Shown: positions 1 to 6,786 of the stretch, piece after piece
Layout of the letters: each line of letters opens with the position of its first letter
How positions within the stretch are numbered: position 1 is the first letter of the stretch
Notes under the pieces: generated by a model
Seen by the model: only the letters and a program-made list of their open reading frames with translations
What the model was told of the DNA's origin: nothing
The model's database searches: none
Program-made: the position numbers and the translations under genes
NCBI GenBank assembly: GCA_007694125.1
Contig: RECH01000185.1
Span: forward strand, 1-32,846
Length of the DNA stretch: 32,846 nucleotides
Reading direction: 5' to 3'
Origin: Leptolyngbya sp. DLM2.Bin15
Lineage (GTDB): Bacteria > Cyanobacteriota > Cyanobacteriia > RECH01

Positions 1-382
1 GGGGTTCGGCCTCCTCGTAACGCCCTTGTGCTTGATACAGATTAGCCAGGTCGTAGAGGCTTTTTGAGATGTCAGGGTGGCGATCGCCCAACTGCTCTCG
101 GAAAATCTCCAGGGTTTGAAGGAGGAGGGGTTCAGCCTCGGCATAGCGCCCGGCTTGATACAGCTCAAATCCTTGGGCATTCAAACGCCTAGCCTCTTCT
201 ACTAGTCTCGCTGATCCTTCTACATTAGTCGTTGTCCCAGACTGTAATGCCAACTGATCAGGGCTAACGTTACTTGGATGCGTTGTCTCTGCCGTCACCT
301 CTGCCCAAGCACTCGGCAGCCCTCCCGTCACCACCACCGTCGCCAGGGTCAAGCTCAACAATCGTCGCGTCCGGTGCGTCAT
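1..382 (-). CDS. TPR-repeat exported protein, N-terminal part only
   Basis: This is the first 127 codons of a gene that runs off the left edge of the window. The product starts MTHRTRRLL, followed by a hydrophobic stretch (LSLTLATVVVTGG) and an Ala-x-Ala-like site (SAWAE), so a cleavable signal peptide is likely. From about residue 70 it carries tetratricopeptide units of the kinesin-light-chain type: FELYQAGRYAEAEPLLLQTL, then a unit with LYDLANLYQAQGRYEEAEP. Such repeats form protein-binding superhelices; the partner cannot be inferred. The start at 382 has a GGGGA ribosome site a few bases upstream; an in-frame ATG at 421 would add 13 residues ahead of the signal peptide. Many cyanobacterial proteins of this type carry a long TPR array and sometimes a CHAT domain, but that part is outside the window. 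Confidence 0.8.
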   Translation of the reverse strand, partial: MTHRTRRLLSLTLATVVVTGGLPSAWAEVTAETTHPSNVSPDQLALQSGTTTNVEGSARLVEEARRLNAQGFELYQAGRYAEAEPLLLQTLEIFREQLGDRHPDISKSLYDLANLYQAQGRYEEAEP

Positions 383-634
383 AGATTTCCCCAGTCTTCG
401 CTGTTTCGCTCGATCGCCCATGGGTTTTCACCTGTACACATCAGCTATGTCTACCTATGGCTGGGGCAACACCACCTATGCACGCCGTGCACCCAGATCT
501 GAATCCACTCACCTAGACCAATACAGCCTTAACGATACACGAGATAATATTTCAGACAAAACCGTCATATCTGTTGTGCGCCATCTTAGGCACATTTGGC
601 ACAGGATAGACGGTACCACGACGCTGAGGACACT

Positions 635-919
635 ATGAGCCAACCCAAGAGCGATCGCTACGTTAGCTTTCAGGGCATTGACTGTGATGGTAAAGCCCGA
701 CGGCTTCTCGACTACATCGCGCACCATATGGCAGAACCACCCCACCCTAGCCCTTGGGTTGACTACTTCCGCACAAAATTGGCAGATCAGCAAGCTCTGG
801 GCCAAGACGACCTGTACTTTGTGGGCAGTCAAATCAATGCGATTCACGCCTTATTTGAGGAGTATGACAACGAAGAGGCCCTAGCGCTTCTAGAAAACGT
901 GGAAGAGGAATGCTGCTGA
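635..919 (+). CDS. cowN: CowN-like protein, protects nitrogenase from CO
   Basis: A 94-residue soluble protein with the layout of CowN as I remember it: a start region with DRYVSF (7-12) and IDCDG (15-19), a middle YF-x-x-KL (44-49), SQIN (65-68), LFEEYD (73-78) and a C-terminus of acidic residues ending EECC. CowN sustains N2-dependent growth when carbon monoxide is present and was described in Rhodospirillum rubrum and Gluconacetobacter diazotrophicus, where it acts on the nitrogenase side. I chose ATG 635 because GAGG lies five bases upstream and family members begin just before DRYVSF; an upstream in-frame start at 596 has no such support. No nif gene is visible nearby and the neighbours (TPR protein, pgk) are unrelated. 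A hairpin follows 60 bp downstream. Identification is from remembered family sequence, not a search. Confidence 0.8.
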   Translation: MSQPKSDRYVSFQGIDCDGKARRLLDYIAHHMAEPPHPSPWVDYFRTKLADQQALGQDDLYFVGSQINAIHALFEEYDNEEALALLENVEEECC

Positions 920-979
920 TGTGCTCTTCCAAATCGGGACGCAGGATGGATGCTTGAGTCAAGGGGGCGATCGCTACTC

Positions 980-1015
980 AACAGCCCAGCAGATGACAAG
1001 ATCTACTGGGCTGTT
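980..1015. terminator. Hairpin between cowN and pgk
   Basis: A perfect 10-bp stem (AACAGCCCAG at 980-989, CTGGGCTGTT at 1006-1015) with a 16-base loop lies between the converging cowN and pgk genes. On the + strand it is followed by only a short T run, so it fits a terminator for cowN best; it could also slow transcripts from pgk. Confidence 0.6.
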
Positions 1016-1070
1016 TAACGCAGGCGTTATGGATTGAGGTTGATGAATCGAGCGACTAGGCTAACCTGGC

Positions 1071-2276
1071 TTAGGCTTCATCCAGGGCTGCGATACCCGG
1101 CAGCACTTTGCCTTCCAGCAGCTCCAAGCTAGCGCCACCGCCGGTGGAGATGTGGCTCATTTGATCGGCCACGCCCACTTTTTCCACGGCTGCCACGGAG
1201 TCGCCGCCGCCGATGATGGTGGTGGTGCCTTTGGGGGTTAGTTCTGCCAGCGTATGAGCGATCGCTTCGGTTCCGGCGGCAAATTTATCGAACTCAAACA
1301 CACCCATGGGGCCATTCCAGATGACGCTCTTGCAGTCTGCTAGGGCGGCTTGGAACACCTTGATGGAGTCGGGGCCGATATCGAGACCCATCCAACCATC
1401 GGGGATAGCGTCGATGCTTACGGTTTGGGCATTGGCATCGGGAGAAAAGTTGTCGGCTACTACAACGTCGGTGGGCAGTAGAAGATCAACACCTTTTTCC
1501 TTGGCCTTGATTTCTAGCGCTTTGGCGAGTTCCAGCTTGTCTTCTTCCACTAAGGACTTACCAACGCTGAGGCCACGGGCCTTGTAGAAGGTGAAGATCA
1601 TGCCGCCGCCAATCAGCAGCTTGTCTACTTTTTCCAGCAGGGTTTCAATGACGCCAATCTTGCTCGATACCTTCGAGCCGCCAACGATCGCTGCTAGGGG
1701 AGGCTTAGGATTTTCGATCGCATTCTGGAGATACTGCAGTTCCTTGTCGATCAAGAAGCCAGCCACGGAGGGGCTGAGGTAGTGGGTCACTCCTTCTGTG
1801 GAGGCATGGGCGCGGTGAGCGGTGCCGAAGGCGTCATTGACGTAGAGGTCAGCAACGGATGCTAGCTTCTTGGAGAAGTCTGGGTCGTTTTTCTCTTCTT
1901 CTGCATAGAAGCGCACGTTTTCTAGGAGTGCAACTTCACCATCCTGCATACCAGCAACGGCGGCGGCCACAGCATCGCCAATGCAGTCGTCACATTTGAG
2001 GACGGGCTTGCCGAGCAGCTCGGAAAGGCGAGTTGCCACCGGCGTGAGCCGCATACTGTCAACCACCTTGCCCTTGGGACGACCAAAGTGGCTGGTGAGG
2101 ATGACCTTGGCTCCGTTGTCGCTCAGGTATTGAATGGTGGGTAGAGCAGCCCGAATACGGGTGTCGTCGGTGATGCTGCCTTGATCATCGAGGGGTACGT
2201 TGAAGTCTGCACGCACCAGCACTCGCTTGCCAGACAAATCTGCTTTGGATAAGGTCGCTAATGTTTTTTTCGCCAC
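1071..2276 (-). CDS. pgk: Phosphoglycerate kinase
   Basis: Catalyses the reversible phosphate transfer between 1,3-bisphosphoglycerate/ADP and 3-phosphoglycerate/ATP. In a cyanobacterium the same cytosolic enzyme serves glycolysis and, in reverse, the Calvin cycle. The 401-residue length is typical. Visible family motifs are RADFNVPL (23-30), SHFGRPKG (62-69), LLENVRFY (117-124), [13 protein letters not shown] (147-159) and GGSKVSSK (199-206) in the N-lobe, and GGGDSVAAV and STGGGASLE near the C-terminus, where nucleotide and domain closure are handled. The start codon is GTG at 2276 (protein MAKKTLATL); an AGGGGG run lies about ten bases upstream. It is monocistronic here, diverging from the universal stress gene and converging on cowN. 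Confidence 0.97.
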   Translation of the reverse strand: MAKKTLATLSKADLSGKRVLVRADFNVPLDDQGSITDDTRIRAALPTIQYLSDNGAKVILTSHFGRPKGKVVDSMRLTPVATRLSELLGKPVLKCDDCIGDAVAAAVAGMQDGEVALLENVRFYAEEEKNDPDFSKKLASVADLYVNDAFGTAHRAHASTEGVTHYLSPSVAGFLIDKELQYLQNAIENPKPPLAAIVGGSKVSSKIGVIETLLEKVDKLLIGGGMIFTFYKARGLSVGKSLVEEDKLELAKALEIKAKEKGVDLLLPTDVVVADNFSPDANAQTVSIDAIPDGWMGLDIGPDSIKVFQAALADCKSVIWNGPMGVFEFDKFAAGTEAIAHTLAELTPKGTTTIIGGGDSVAAVEKVGVADQMSHISTGGGASLELLEGKVLPGIAALDEA

Positions 2277-2701
2277 GGCGAATGAACCCCCTAACTCAAT
2301 AAGTGTTTTTACCTATGGACATTATTGTCTCATGACTGCGTCTGAGAACCGTCCTAGCCCTGGACTTTTCTAGGTACTTTTTTCCATCGTTGTATCCCAT
2401 GACGCTCTGCTCAACAGACCTCAGTGGGATCCACTGCACACCCATCTCACGGATCTGACATCTGAGAGGGCGGGTGACAAGGTCTGGGAGCTGGTCTGGT
2501 GGTCATCTCAACTAGATGCCCATCCCTTAGACGGGAGCACAAAAATTGACAAGATATTAAACCAGATGGAATAACGGTTCACCTAGGCTTTAGCCTTAGA
2601 GAATAGACAGCGATAGATCCCGCTATGGGATGTCTATTGCTTTATGTCTTATGTTGTATCGTCCATATTGTACCGGAGTCTGCGTTCTAGTAAGGCACCC
2701 T
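2277..2701. other. Divergent spacer, pgk / universal stress gene
   Basis: This 425-base spacer has no supportable gene. It must hold both promoters. On the + strand TTGACA at 2546-2551 is followed 17 bases later by GAATAA, a plausible but unproven promoter for the stress-protein gene. An in-frame ATG at 2630 would extend that protein by 24 Cys-rich residues with no family support, so I treat it as leader. Confidence 0.4.
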
Positions 2702-3100
2702 ATGTTTGAGACTGTTTTGTATCCCATTGACCAAACCCGTGAGTCGATTGAGGCAGCGGGGATGGTGGCTCAGGTGGTCAATCTTTGCCACAGCCGCCTT
2801 GTCATTCTTTCGGTTGTGGATCAGGAGGCGGAGGAGGCAGCTCAATCTGCCGCCTATGAGGCGATCGCTAAGCTGTTAGATGAAATCAAGACGTTATTTG
2901 GAGAGAGAGGAATTACAGCGGAAACGATGGAGCGCACCGGCAACCCGGCGTTCATGATTTGTGATGTGGCGGATGAAATTAATGCCAAGGTCATTATTAT
3001 GGGATGTCGCGGTTTGGGGCTCACGGAAGAGGGGGCGGCGGAGAGTGTCACCAATCGAGTGATCAATCTGGCTCCTTGTCCGGTGTTGATTGTGCCCTAG
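2702..3100 (+). CDS. Universal stress protein (UspA family)
   Basis: A 132-residue single-domain UspA protein. It begins MFETVLYPID, the first beta strand of the fold with the Asp that normally contacts adenine, has a second strand LVILSVVDQ, and ends with the nucleotide-loop region MGCRGLGLTEEGAAESVTNRV and a final strand CPVLIVP. The ATP-binding consensus is G-x2-G-x9-G-[ST]; here GCRGLG is present but the later G-[ST] reads ESV, so ATP binding is uncertain. These cytoplasmic dimers help cells survive stress by mechanisms that differ among members. The start at 2702 is preferred over 2630 because the fold begins there. A non-coding palindromic repeat cluster lies directly downstream. Confidence 0.9.
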   Translation: MFETVLYPIDQTRESIEAAGMVAQVVNLCHSRLVILSVVDQEAEEAAQSAAYEAIAKLLDEIKTLFGERGITAETMERTGNPAFMICDVADEINAKVIIMGCRGLGLTEEGAAESVTNRVINLAPCPVLIVP

Positions 3101-3140
3101 GTTAATCTCGTCCAGTTGGAGGTGCTGATGCTCCAGTCGT

Positions 3141-3176
3141 AGGGTGCGGTTAGGCGAAGCCGTAACGCACGATCTC
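3141..3176. repeat. Palindromic dispersed repeat, copy 1
   Basis: A stretch containing GGCGAAGCCGTAACGCAC and GATCTC. It repeats about 70 bp further on (3214-3275) and again at 22009-22065. It is GC-rich, self-complementary in part (GGTGCG near CGCAC) and intergenic, as for REP-type elements. Confidence 0.6.
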
Positions 3177-3213
3177 TGTGACAGATCGACCCAAACGGTT
3201 TTACTTCCGTCCT

Positions 3214-3275
3214 AGGGTGCTAGGCGAAACCGTAGCGCACCATCTCATGAGGCTTGGAGCGTTACGCGATCGCTT
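3214..3275. repeat. Palindromic dispersed repeat, copy 2
   Basis: Contains GGCGAAACCGTAGCGCACC followed by ATCTCATGAGGCTT and then a GCG-TTACGCGATCGCT tail. The first and middle parts match 22009-22065 closely, including the stretch CACCATCTCATGAGGCTT; the tails differ by a few bases. The inner GTGC...GCAC and the later GCGTTACGC permit folding. Confidence 0.65.
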
Positions 3276-3305
3276 GAGCGGAGCCGTGCTGCCGCTAGGT
3301 CAAAG

Positions 3306-3512
3306 CTAGTCCACCACCACGACAAATTCTTCGCCTTCAACCACGACGCGATCGCCCCCCACCAATTTCCGCCCGCGTCGGGTTTCTATGGTTCCATTCA
3401 CCAAAACTCGACCGTCTTGAATCATCAGCTTGGCCTGGCCGCCCGTGCGCGCTGTGCCGGTGAGCTTCAAGAACTGGTCGAGTTTAATGGTATCTGGCTG
3501 CAGATCTGACAT
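3306..3512 (-). CDS. Small S4-domain RNA-binding protein
   Basis: A 68-residue protein that is almost entirely one S4 domain, the fold used to hold structured RNA in ribosomal protein S4, pseudouridine synthases and YaaA/RlbA-type proteins. Diagnostic parts are IKLDQFLKLTG, GGQAKLMIQDGRVLVNG and the basic ETRRGRKL followed by GDRV. It is probably a ribosome- or RNA-associated factor; the RNA is unknown. I start at ATG 3512 (MSDLQPDTIKLDQ) because the homologous domain begins there; the frame stays open upstream to 3641, but those residues are low-complexity and partly encoded by the inverted repeat of the terminator at 3614-3645. No strong ribosome site is visible. It follows the RodZ-like gene on the same strand but the hairpin separates them. 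Confidence 0.85.
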   Translation of the reverse strand: MSDLQPDTIKLDQFLKLTGTARTGGQAKLMIQDGRVLVNGTIETRRGRKLVGGDRVVVEGEEFVVVVD

Positions 3513-3613
3513 GGAGGGTCTCGGTACGGGATGGAGGTGAGAAGCGGATCTGGGATTTGGGGGCATGACAGCGTCTGCTCTCCACGGTCTAGCTTGCCCC
3601 TGCGACTCAAACG

Positions 3614-3645
3614 GCCCATGGGTTTCTCGGAAGAAACCCATGGGC
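3614..3645 (-). terminator. Perfect 14-bp hairpin after the RodZ-like gene
   Basis: GCCCATGGGTTTCT at 3614-3627 pairs perfectly with 3632-3645 around a four-base loop. It starts 28 bases beyond the stop codon of the RodZ-like gene. On the minus strand it is followed by CGTTTGAG, a short T run, so it is a strong hairpin with a weak tail. Confidence 0.75.
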
Positions 3646-3672
3646 TATAGCATCTACAGGCAAGGGAGGGGG

Positions 3673-4596
3673 TTAGTTGGTGCTGGGGCCACTGGGGGTG
3701 TAGGTGACTTCTGCGGTTTGGCCGCGATCGCCCATGGAGGTAGCTTCCCCACCGTTGTAGGACAGGGTGACGCCGCCAGCATTGCCGGTGAAGATCACGA
3801 GTTCTTGCTGGGCTTCCCATTGGCGCTCGGTGCCGGCGGGCAGGGTGCCTTCGTAGTCTGTTGTGCCATCCACCGTGATGCTCACCCAAGCCGGTTCGCT
3901 GGCGTTGAGGGTGACTGCAATGGGCGCGGCTGGGGTTACGGCTGGGGGCGGAGTGGGTTCGGTCGGTTCTTCAACCAGCGGCTCTGCTGCAGTGATGTCT
4001 GGCTCTGTGATGGGAGCGATCGCTTCGGGGTCATCTGAGGGTGAACGATTGGCCACGCCTACGGCAACACCGATGCCAATGATCACCAGCGCTCCTGTAC
4101 CCAAACCCAGCCAGAGGGGAAACCCACCAGAAGAGGGCGATCGCCGCGACATGCGTCGAGCAACGAGATCGTCTTCCGGGGTAGGCAACACGGTTTGCGT
4201 CAACGCAAAGGCATCGTCGTTGGGCTGTTGGATAGCTTTTTCGTCTAATTCAGGGTGATCTAGCGGAGGTTGATCCGCAGACGTCTCCGCCGCAGATGGA
4301 TTGACGGGAAACTGTTTGGCGACTGCAATCCCATCTAGACCTAGGGCTTCAGCATGGCGGCGAATAAAGCCTTGGACAAAGACAGCTTCTGGCAAAATGT
4401 CGACTTGCCCAGATTCTATGGCCCGCAGCATTCTGAGGGGCACGTAGGTGGTTGCCGTTATTTGCTCCAAAGAAATTCCCTGCTCTTCTCGCACTTGGCA
4501 AAGAAAAGCCCCGATTTCAATGAGGTGTTGAACTTGAATTGGAGTTAGCTTGCCCACGCGCGTCCTCAAATTCCCTGGCATCATGTTTGCTTTCAT
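3673..4596 (-). CDS. RodZ-like membrane HTH protein (HTH_25, DUF4115)
   Basis: A 307-residue single-pass membrane protein. Residues about 20-90 form a Cro/RodZ-type helix-turn-helix (IGAFLCQVREEQGISLEQIT, then VPLRMLRAIESG and EAVFVQGFIRRHAEALGLD). A polar linker leads to Arg-rich RRMSRRS, then a transmembrane segment (LWLGLGTGALVIIGIGVAVG, about 160-182), a Pro/Glu-rich spacer and a C-terminal beta domain of the DUF4115 type (APIAVTLNASEPAWVSITVDG ... GNAGGVTLSYNG). In RodZ the HTH binds MreB and organises cell-wall synthesis. Whether this protein serves MreB or another envelope role is not shown here. Start is ATG 4596 with AGAAG just upstream; Met 5 or 6 are alternatives. It diverges from the thioredoxin gene. 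Confidence 0.88.
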   Translation of the reverse strand: MKANMMPGNLRTRVGKLTPIQVQHLIEIGAFLCQVREEQGISLEQITATTYVPLRMLRAIESGQVDILPEAVFVQGFIRRHAEALGLDGIAVAKQFPVNPSAAETSADQPPLDHPELDEKAIQQPNDDAFALTQTVLPTPEDDLVARRMSRRSPSSGGFPLWLGLGTGALVIIGIGVAVGVANRSPSDDPEAIAPITEPDITAAEPLVEEPTEPTPPPAVTPAAPIAVTLNASEPAWVSITVDGTTDYEGTLPAGTERQWEAQQELVIFTGNAGGVTLSYNGGEATSMGDRGQTAEVTYTPSGPSTN

Positions 4597-4912
4597 CTTC
4601 TGACGTTACAGTACACCAATCTGCCGAACTGTGGGCGATGTATTGCCCATATTAACCACTATTGGAGCAATTCCTGCTGCTCAAAGAATATCGCGAATGG
4701 CGTTGTCTGAATACTACCTTTTGAGAGACGTCTAGGAAGAGGTCAACGAATAATAGGATTGCTGCTTATCATAGGGTGAGGTATGGGGTTGGTTGTAGCA
4801 GGCCAGCAACAAAAAATTACCAACTTTCGGGAGTATCCATAGCAAGAAGCCAGAGATGTGCGACTAGACTGGTGGTAGCAACCATATTAGTAGCTTAAGG
4901 AGCCTGCCTCCT
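4597..4912. other. Divergent spacer, RodZ-like / thioredoxin
   Basis: The 316-base spacer has no open frame I would call. It should contain both promoters; I could not assign -35/-10 pairs with confidence. The last 15 bases hold the ribosome-site hairpin described separately. Confidence 0.35.
4898..4912 (+). promoter_or_regulatory. Ribosome site paired in a small hairpin
   Basis: The thioredoxin ribosome site AAGGAG (4897-4902) lies inside AGGAG-CCTGC-CTCCT, a 5-bp stem and 5-base loop ending directly at the ATG at 4913. In RNA the stem would cover both the Shine-Dalgarno bases and the approach to the start, so initiation could depend on melting. The pairing is visible; regulation is inference. 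Confidence 0.4.
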
Positions 4913-5242
4913 ATGGTGACCAAACAGACATTTTCTAGCTTTGATGATATGTTAGCCACCTCCGAACAGCCGGTACTGATCGACTTCTATGCGCCTTGGT
5001 GTGGGCCTTGCCAACTCATGGCGAACATTCTTAAGGAGGTGAATGCTCAGCTTGGGGAGCGGCTGCGCATTGTGAAAATCAACACGGATAACTATCCAGC
5101 GATCGCCTCCCAGCATGATATTCAGGCTCTTCCTACCCTGGTGTTGTTCAAAGACGGCCAGCCAATCGAACGCATTGAAGGGGTGGTGCGCAGTCATCAA
5201 CTGATCCCCCATCTCACAAGCTTGCTCGACGACGCGTCTTGA
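4913..5242 (+). CDS. Thioredoxin
   Basis: A 109-residue cytosolic thioredoxin, the usual length for a single-domain member. It reduces disulfides in target proteins through the WCGPC site (Cys30, Cys33), and keeps the FYAPWCGPC context and the cis-proline loop ALPTLVLF (Pro74). The central strand IVKINTD and C-terminal GVVRSHQL helix complete the fold. After Cys33 it has QLMANIL where classic TrxA has K-M/I-x-A-P-x-L: the usual lysine is Gln and the helix proline is absent, which places it outside the canonical m-type group and closer to the divergent cyanobacterial thioredoxins. The strong SD AAGGAG is 11 bases before the ATG. A peroxiredoxin gene lies 1.5 kb away, but they are not co-transcribed. 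Confidence 0.93.
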   Translation: MVTKQTFSSFDDMLATSEQPVLIDFYAPWCGPCQLMANILKEVNAQLGERLRIVKINTDNYPAIASQHDIQALPTLVLFKDGQPIERIEGVVRSHQLIPHLTSLLDDAS

Positions 5243-5283
5243 TCCATGGTCTCCTAAGTTCTATCTAACCTTTTTTTCTTCCT

Positions 5284-5364
5284 ATGCTGAGAAATTTAGT
5301 TGCCTTCGCAACCCTGTTCATTTCCATTGGTATTTTTGTCTATTTTTCGAAGGATATTCGCTAG
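5284..5364 (+). CDS. Possible 26-residue single-helix membrane miniprotein
   Basis: Between the thioredoxin stop and the C39 peptidase there is a short frame ATG...TAG encoding 26 residues: MLRNLVAF, a hydrophobic run ATLFISIGIFVYF, then the polar end SKDIR. The shape (short N-terminus, one membrane helix, charged C-terminus) is that of the tiny subunits common in cyanobacterial membrane complexes, but it matches none of the small Psb, Psa or Pet subunits I remember. Against it: no Shine-Dalgarno site, only a pyrimidine run (CTTTTTTTCTTCCT) before the ATG, and short hydrophobic frames arise by chance. It sits 41 bp after thioredoxin, so it would be read on the same transcript. Confidence 0.28.
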   Translation: MLRNLVAFATLFISIGIFVYFSKDIR

Positions 5365-5389
5365 GGCGATCCAGTTGGGGGCAGCCGGT

Positions 5390-6469
5390 TCATTCAAACA
5401 ATCTGCCCCAGCCGTTTTTGCGCCGGTGGGTGAGCCAGCGAGCATTCAACAGTTCGCGGCTGTACCTTTCAGACTGTCCACCCTTACCTGAGTAGCCATC
5501 ATGGATGGTGCCGTAGGGATCGTGGCAGATGTAGCCAGCGTCATACTGGCCGATTACCACAATCATGTGACCGCCTGAGGGTGCGGTGATCGGCCCGCGA
5601 TGTAGGATGCCAATGACAATGGGCTTTCCTTGCTCTAGGCTGCGATCGAGATCGTCATAGTCTAGGTTGTAGTGAAAGGCGGAGCGGATGCCATAGGACT
5701 GCAGCACTCGTGTTTGCACGGCGTGATCGGTGGTATCGCCAATGGCAACCACTTTTCTCAGGTATTCATCATCATTGGTGATCGGTGCCCCGAGAAACCG
5801 AGCTGCCATGGCGCAGGCTGAGCTATTGCAGGTGCGCCACGACTGAATGTAGTTGTCTCGCTGGCTGAAGTAGGGGACGGCTAAGGGTTTCTTGTCGGCC
5901 CGTTTTTCTACAACTGGGTAGACCATTTTGCCATCTTGCTCCACCCGGGCATGGGGGGTATAGACAAACCACGTATTGCGACCCCGCAGGAACTGGTTTT
6001 TCAGCGAGATGCGGATGTGGTTATCAAAGTTTTGCCCTGCACTGGCATAGGCATAGGACTGGATTTCAAACTGCGTGCCGATGGGAATTTGGCAGCGTTC
6101 TGTTTCGCCGAGATGACTGGACTGTAACGGCCGCAGCTTGAACATGGTGTTTTGGGTGACGACCAGCACCTGCCCTTTGCGTAGGGGGGCATGTTTATCG
6201 GGCGGTGGGTAAACCGCTCTGCCGTCGTAGAAGATTTGGGCGTGGCGATCGTAGATGTACCAGGTGTTAAAGCCGTTGAGGGTTTGCCCGTCTAAGGCAA
6301 CCTTGACGTGGCCATTAAAATCCATGCCGCCGCTGGCGTAGGCATAGGATGCGATGGGAAATTCTTGACCAGCGATCGCCCGATATTGCTCTTGTTCTGG
6401 CAGCTTGGACGATTGCTCGGTGCGCCGCTTGAGAACCGTATCCACCGTGACCCGTAAGAGCTTAACCAT
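5390..6469 (-). CDS. C39-family peptidase with two N-terminal repeats
   Basis: A 359-residue protein in three parts. Residues 8-88 and 104-185 are two copies of one ~80-residue module, recognisable by SYAYASGGMDFNGH / SYAYASAGQNFDNH, then NTWYIYDRHA / NTWFVYTPHA and DGRAVYP / DGKMVYP. From about 194 comes a papain-like C39 peptidase domain: VPYFSQRDN, TCNSSACAMAARFLG (nucleophile Cys214 or Cys219), GGHMIVVIGQYD with His301, and HDPYG with Asp317, giving a plausible Cys-His-Asp triad. Related domains cut peptides or bacteriocin leaders, or act in cell-wall and phage contexts; the substrate here is unknown. There is no signal peptide and no ABC-transporter domain, so it is not a classic bacteriocin exporter. 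It is monocistronic, with a perfect palindrome 33 bases upstream of its ATG. Confidence 0.85.
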   Translation of the reverse strand: MVKLLRVTVDTVLKRRTEQSSKLPEQEQYRAIAGQEFPIASYAYASGGMDFNGHVKVALDGQTLNGFNTWYIYDRHAQIFYDGRAVYPPPDKHAPLRKGQVLVVTQNTMFKLRPLQSSHLGETERCQIPIGTQFEIQSYAYASAGQNFDNHIRISLKNQFLRGRNTWFVYTPHARVEQDGKMVYPVVEKRADKKPLAVPYFSQRDNYIQSWRTCNSSACAMAARFLGAPITNDDEYLRKVVAIGDTTDHAVQTRVLQSYGIRSAFHYNLDYDDLDRSLEQGKPIVIGILHRGPITAPSGGHMIVVIGQYDAGYICHDPYGTIHDGYSGKGGQSERYSRELLNARWLTHRRKNGWGRLFE

Positions 6470-6501
6470 ATGCTGTCTACGCCCACTAAAGACCCTATTT
6501 G

Positions 6502-6516
6502 CATGATGCCATCATG
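6502..6516. promoter_or_regulatory. Perfect 15-base palindrome upstream of the C39 peptidase
   Basis: CATGATG-C-CATCATG is a perfect inverted repeat 33-47 bases upstream of the peptidase ATG on its own strand, a position suited to an operator. No regulator is identified. Confidence 0.35.
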
Positions 6517-6560
6517 GCACCACAATACCAAGCAAATACTCTGATTAGCTGACTTATGTT

Positions 6561-6669
6561 TCCCCTCATCCCCCAGCCCTTTCTTCCACAAGGGTAGAAG
6601 GGGAGCAAGAAAGGACAAGTGTTCTCAAAGCCCCTCTACCGACCTGGGAGAGGGGTTTGGGGTGAGGGT
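6561..6669. repeat. MITE-like GC-rich element with inverted ends
   Basis: About 110 bases that open with CCCTCATCCCCCAGCCC and close with GGTTTGGGGTGAGGG, which are imperfect inverted repeats of each other. Inside are two further inverted pairs: CTTCTTCCACAAGGGTAGAAG, and CCCCTCTACCGACCTGGGAGAGGGG. Elements with these ends are scattered between genes of many cyanobacteria and are thought to be non-autonomous. No transposase is encoded. Confidence 0.7.
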
Positions 6670-6713
6670 CTTCGAGTTGTGTTCATCAACCTCTGTTGGC
6701 TAACCTCACGCCA

Positions 6714-6743
6714 TAAAAAAACGGTGCAGACTTCTGCACCGTT
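6714..6743 (-). terminator. Rho-independent terminator of the peroxiredoxin gene
   Basis: On the minus strand a stem AACGGTGCAG/CTGCACCGTT with a short loop is followed directly by a run of seven T. It lies 44 bases beyond the peroxiredoxin stop codon and is the clearest intrinsic terminator in the window. Confidence 0.9.
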
Positions 6744-6786
6744 CCCAAACATCATAAAACCCAAGTCGCTAGAAGCGATCGCGCCC

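Noticed and set aside
278-502. 74-residue + strand open frame at the left end
   Set aside because: It lies opposite the TPR gene, which has a signal peptide and clear repeats on the minus strand.
5300-5491. 63-residue + strand open frame over the end of the C39 gene
   Set aside because: Overlaps the peptidase on the opposite strand and lacks a ribosome site; the shorter membrane-like frame at 5284 reads better.
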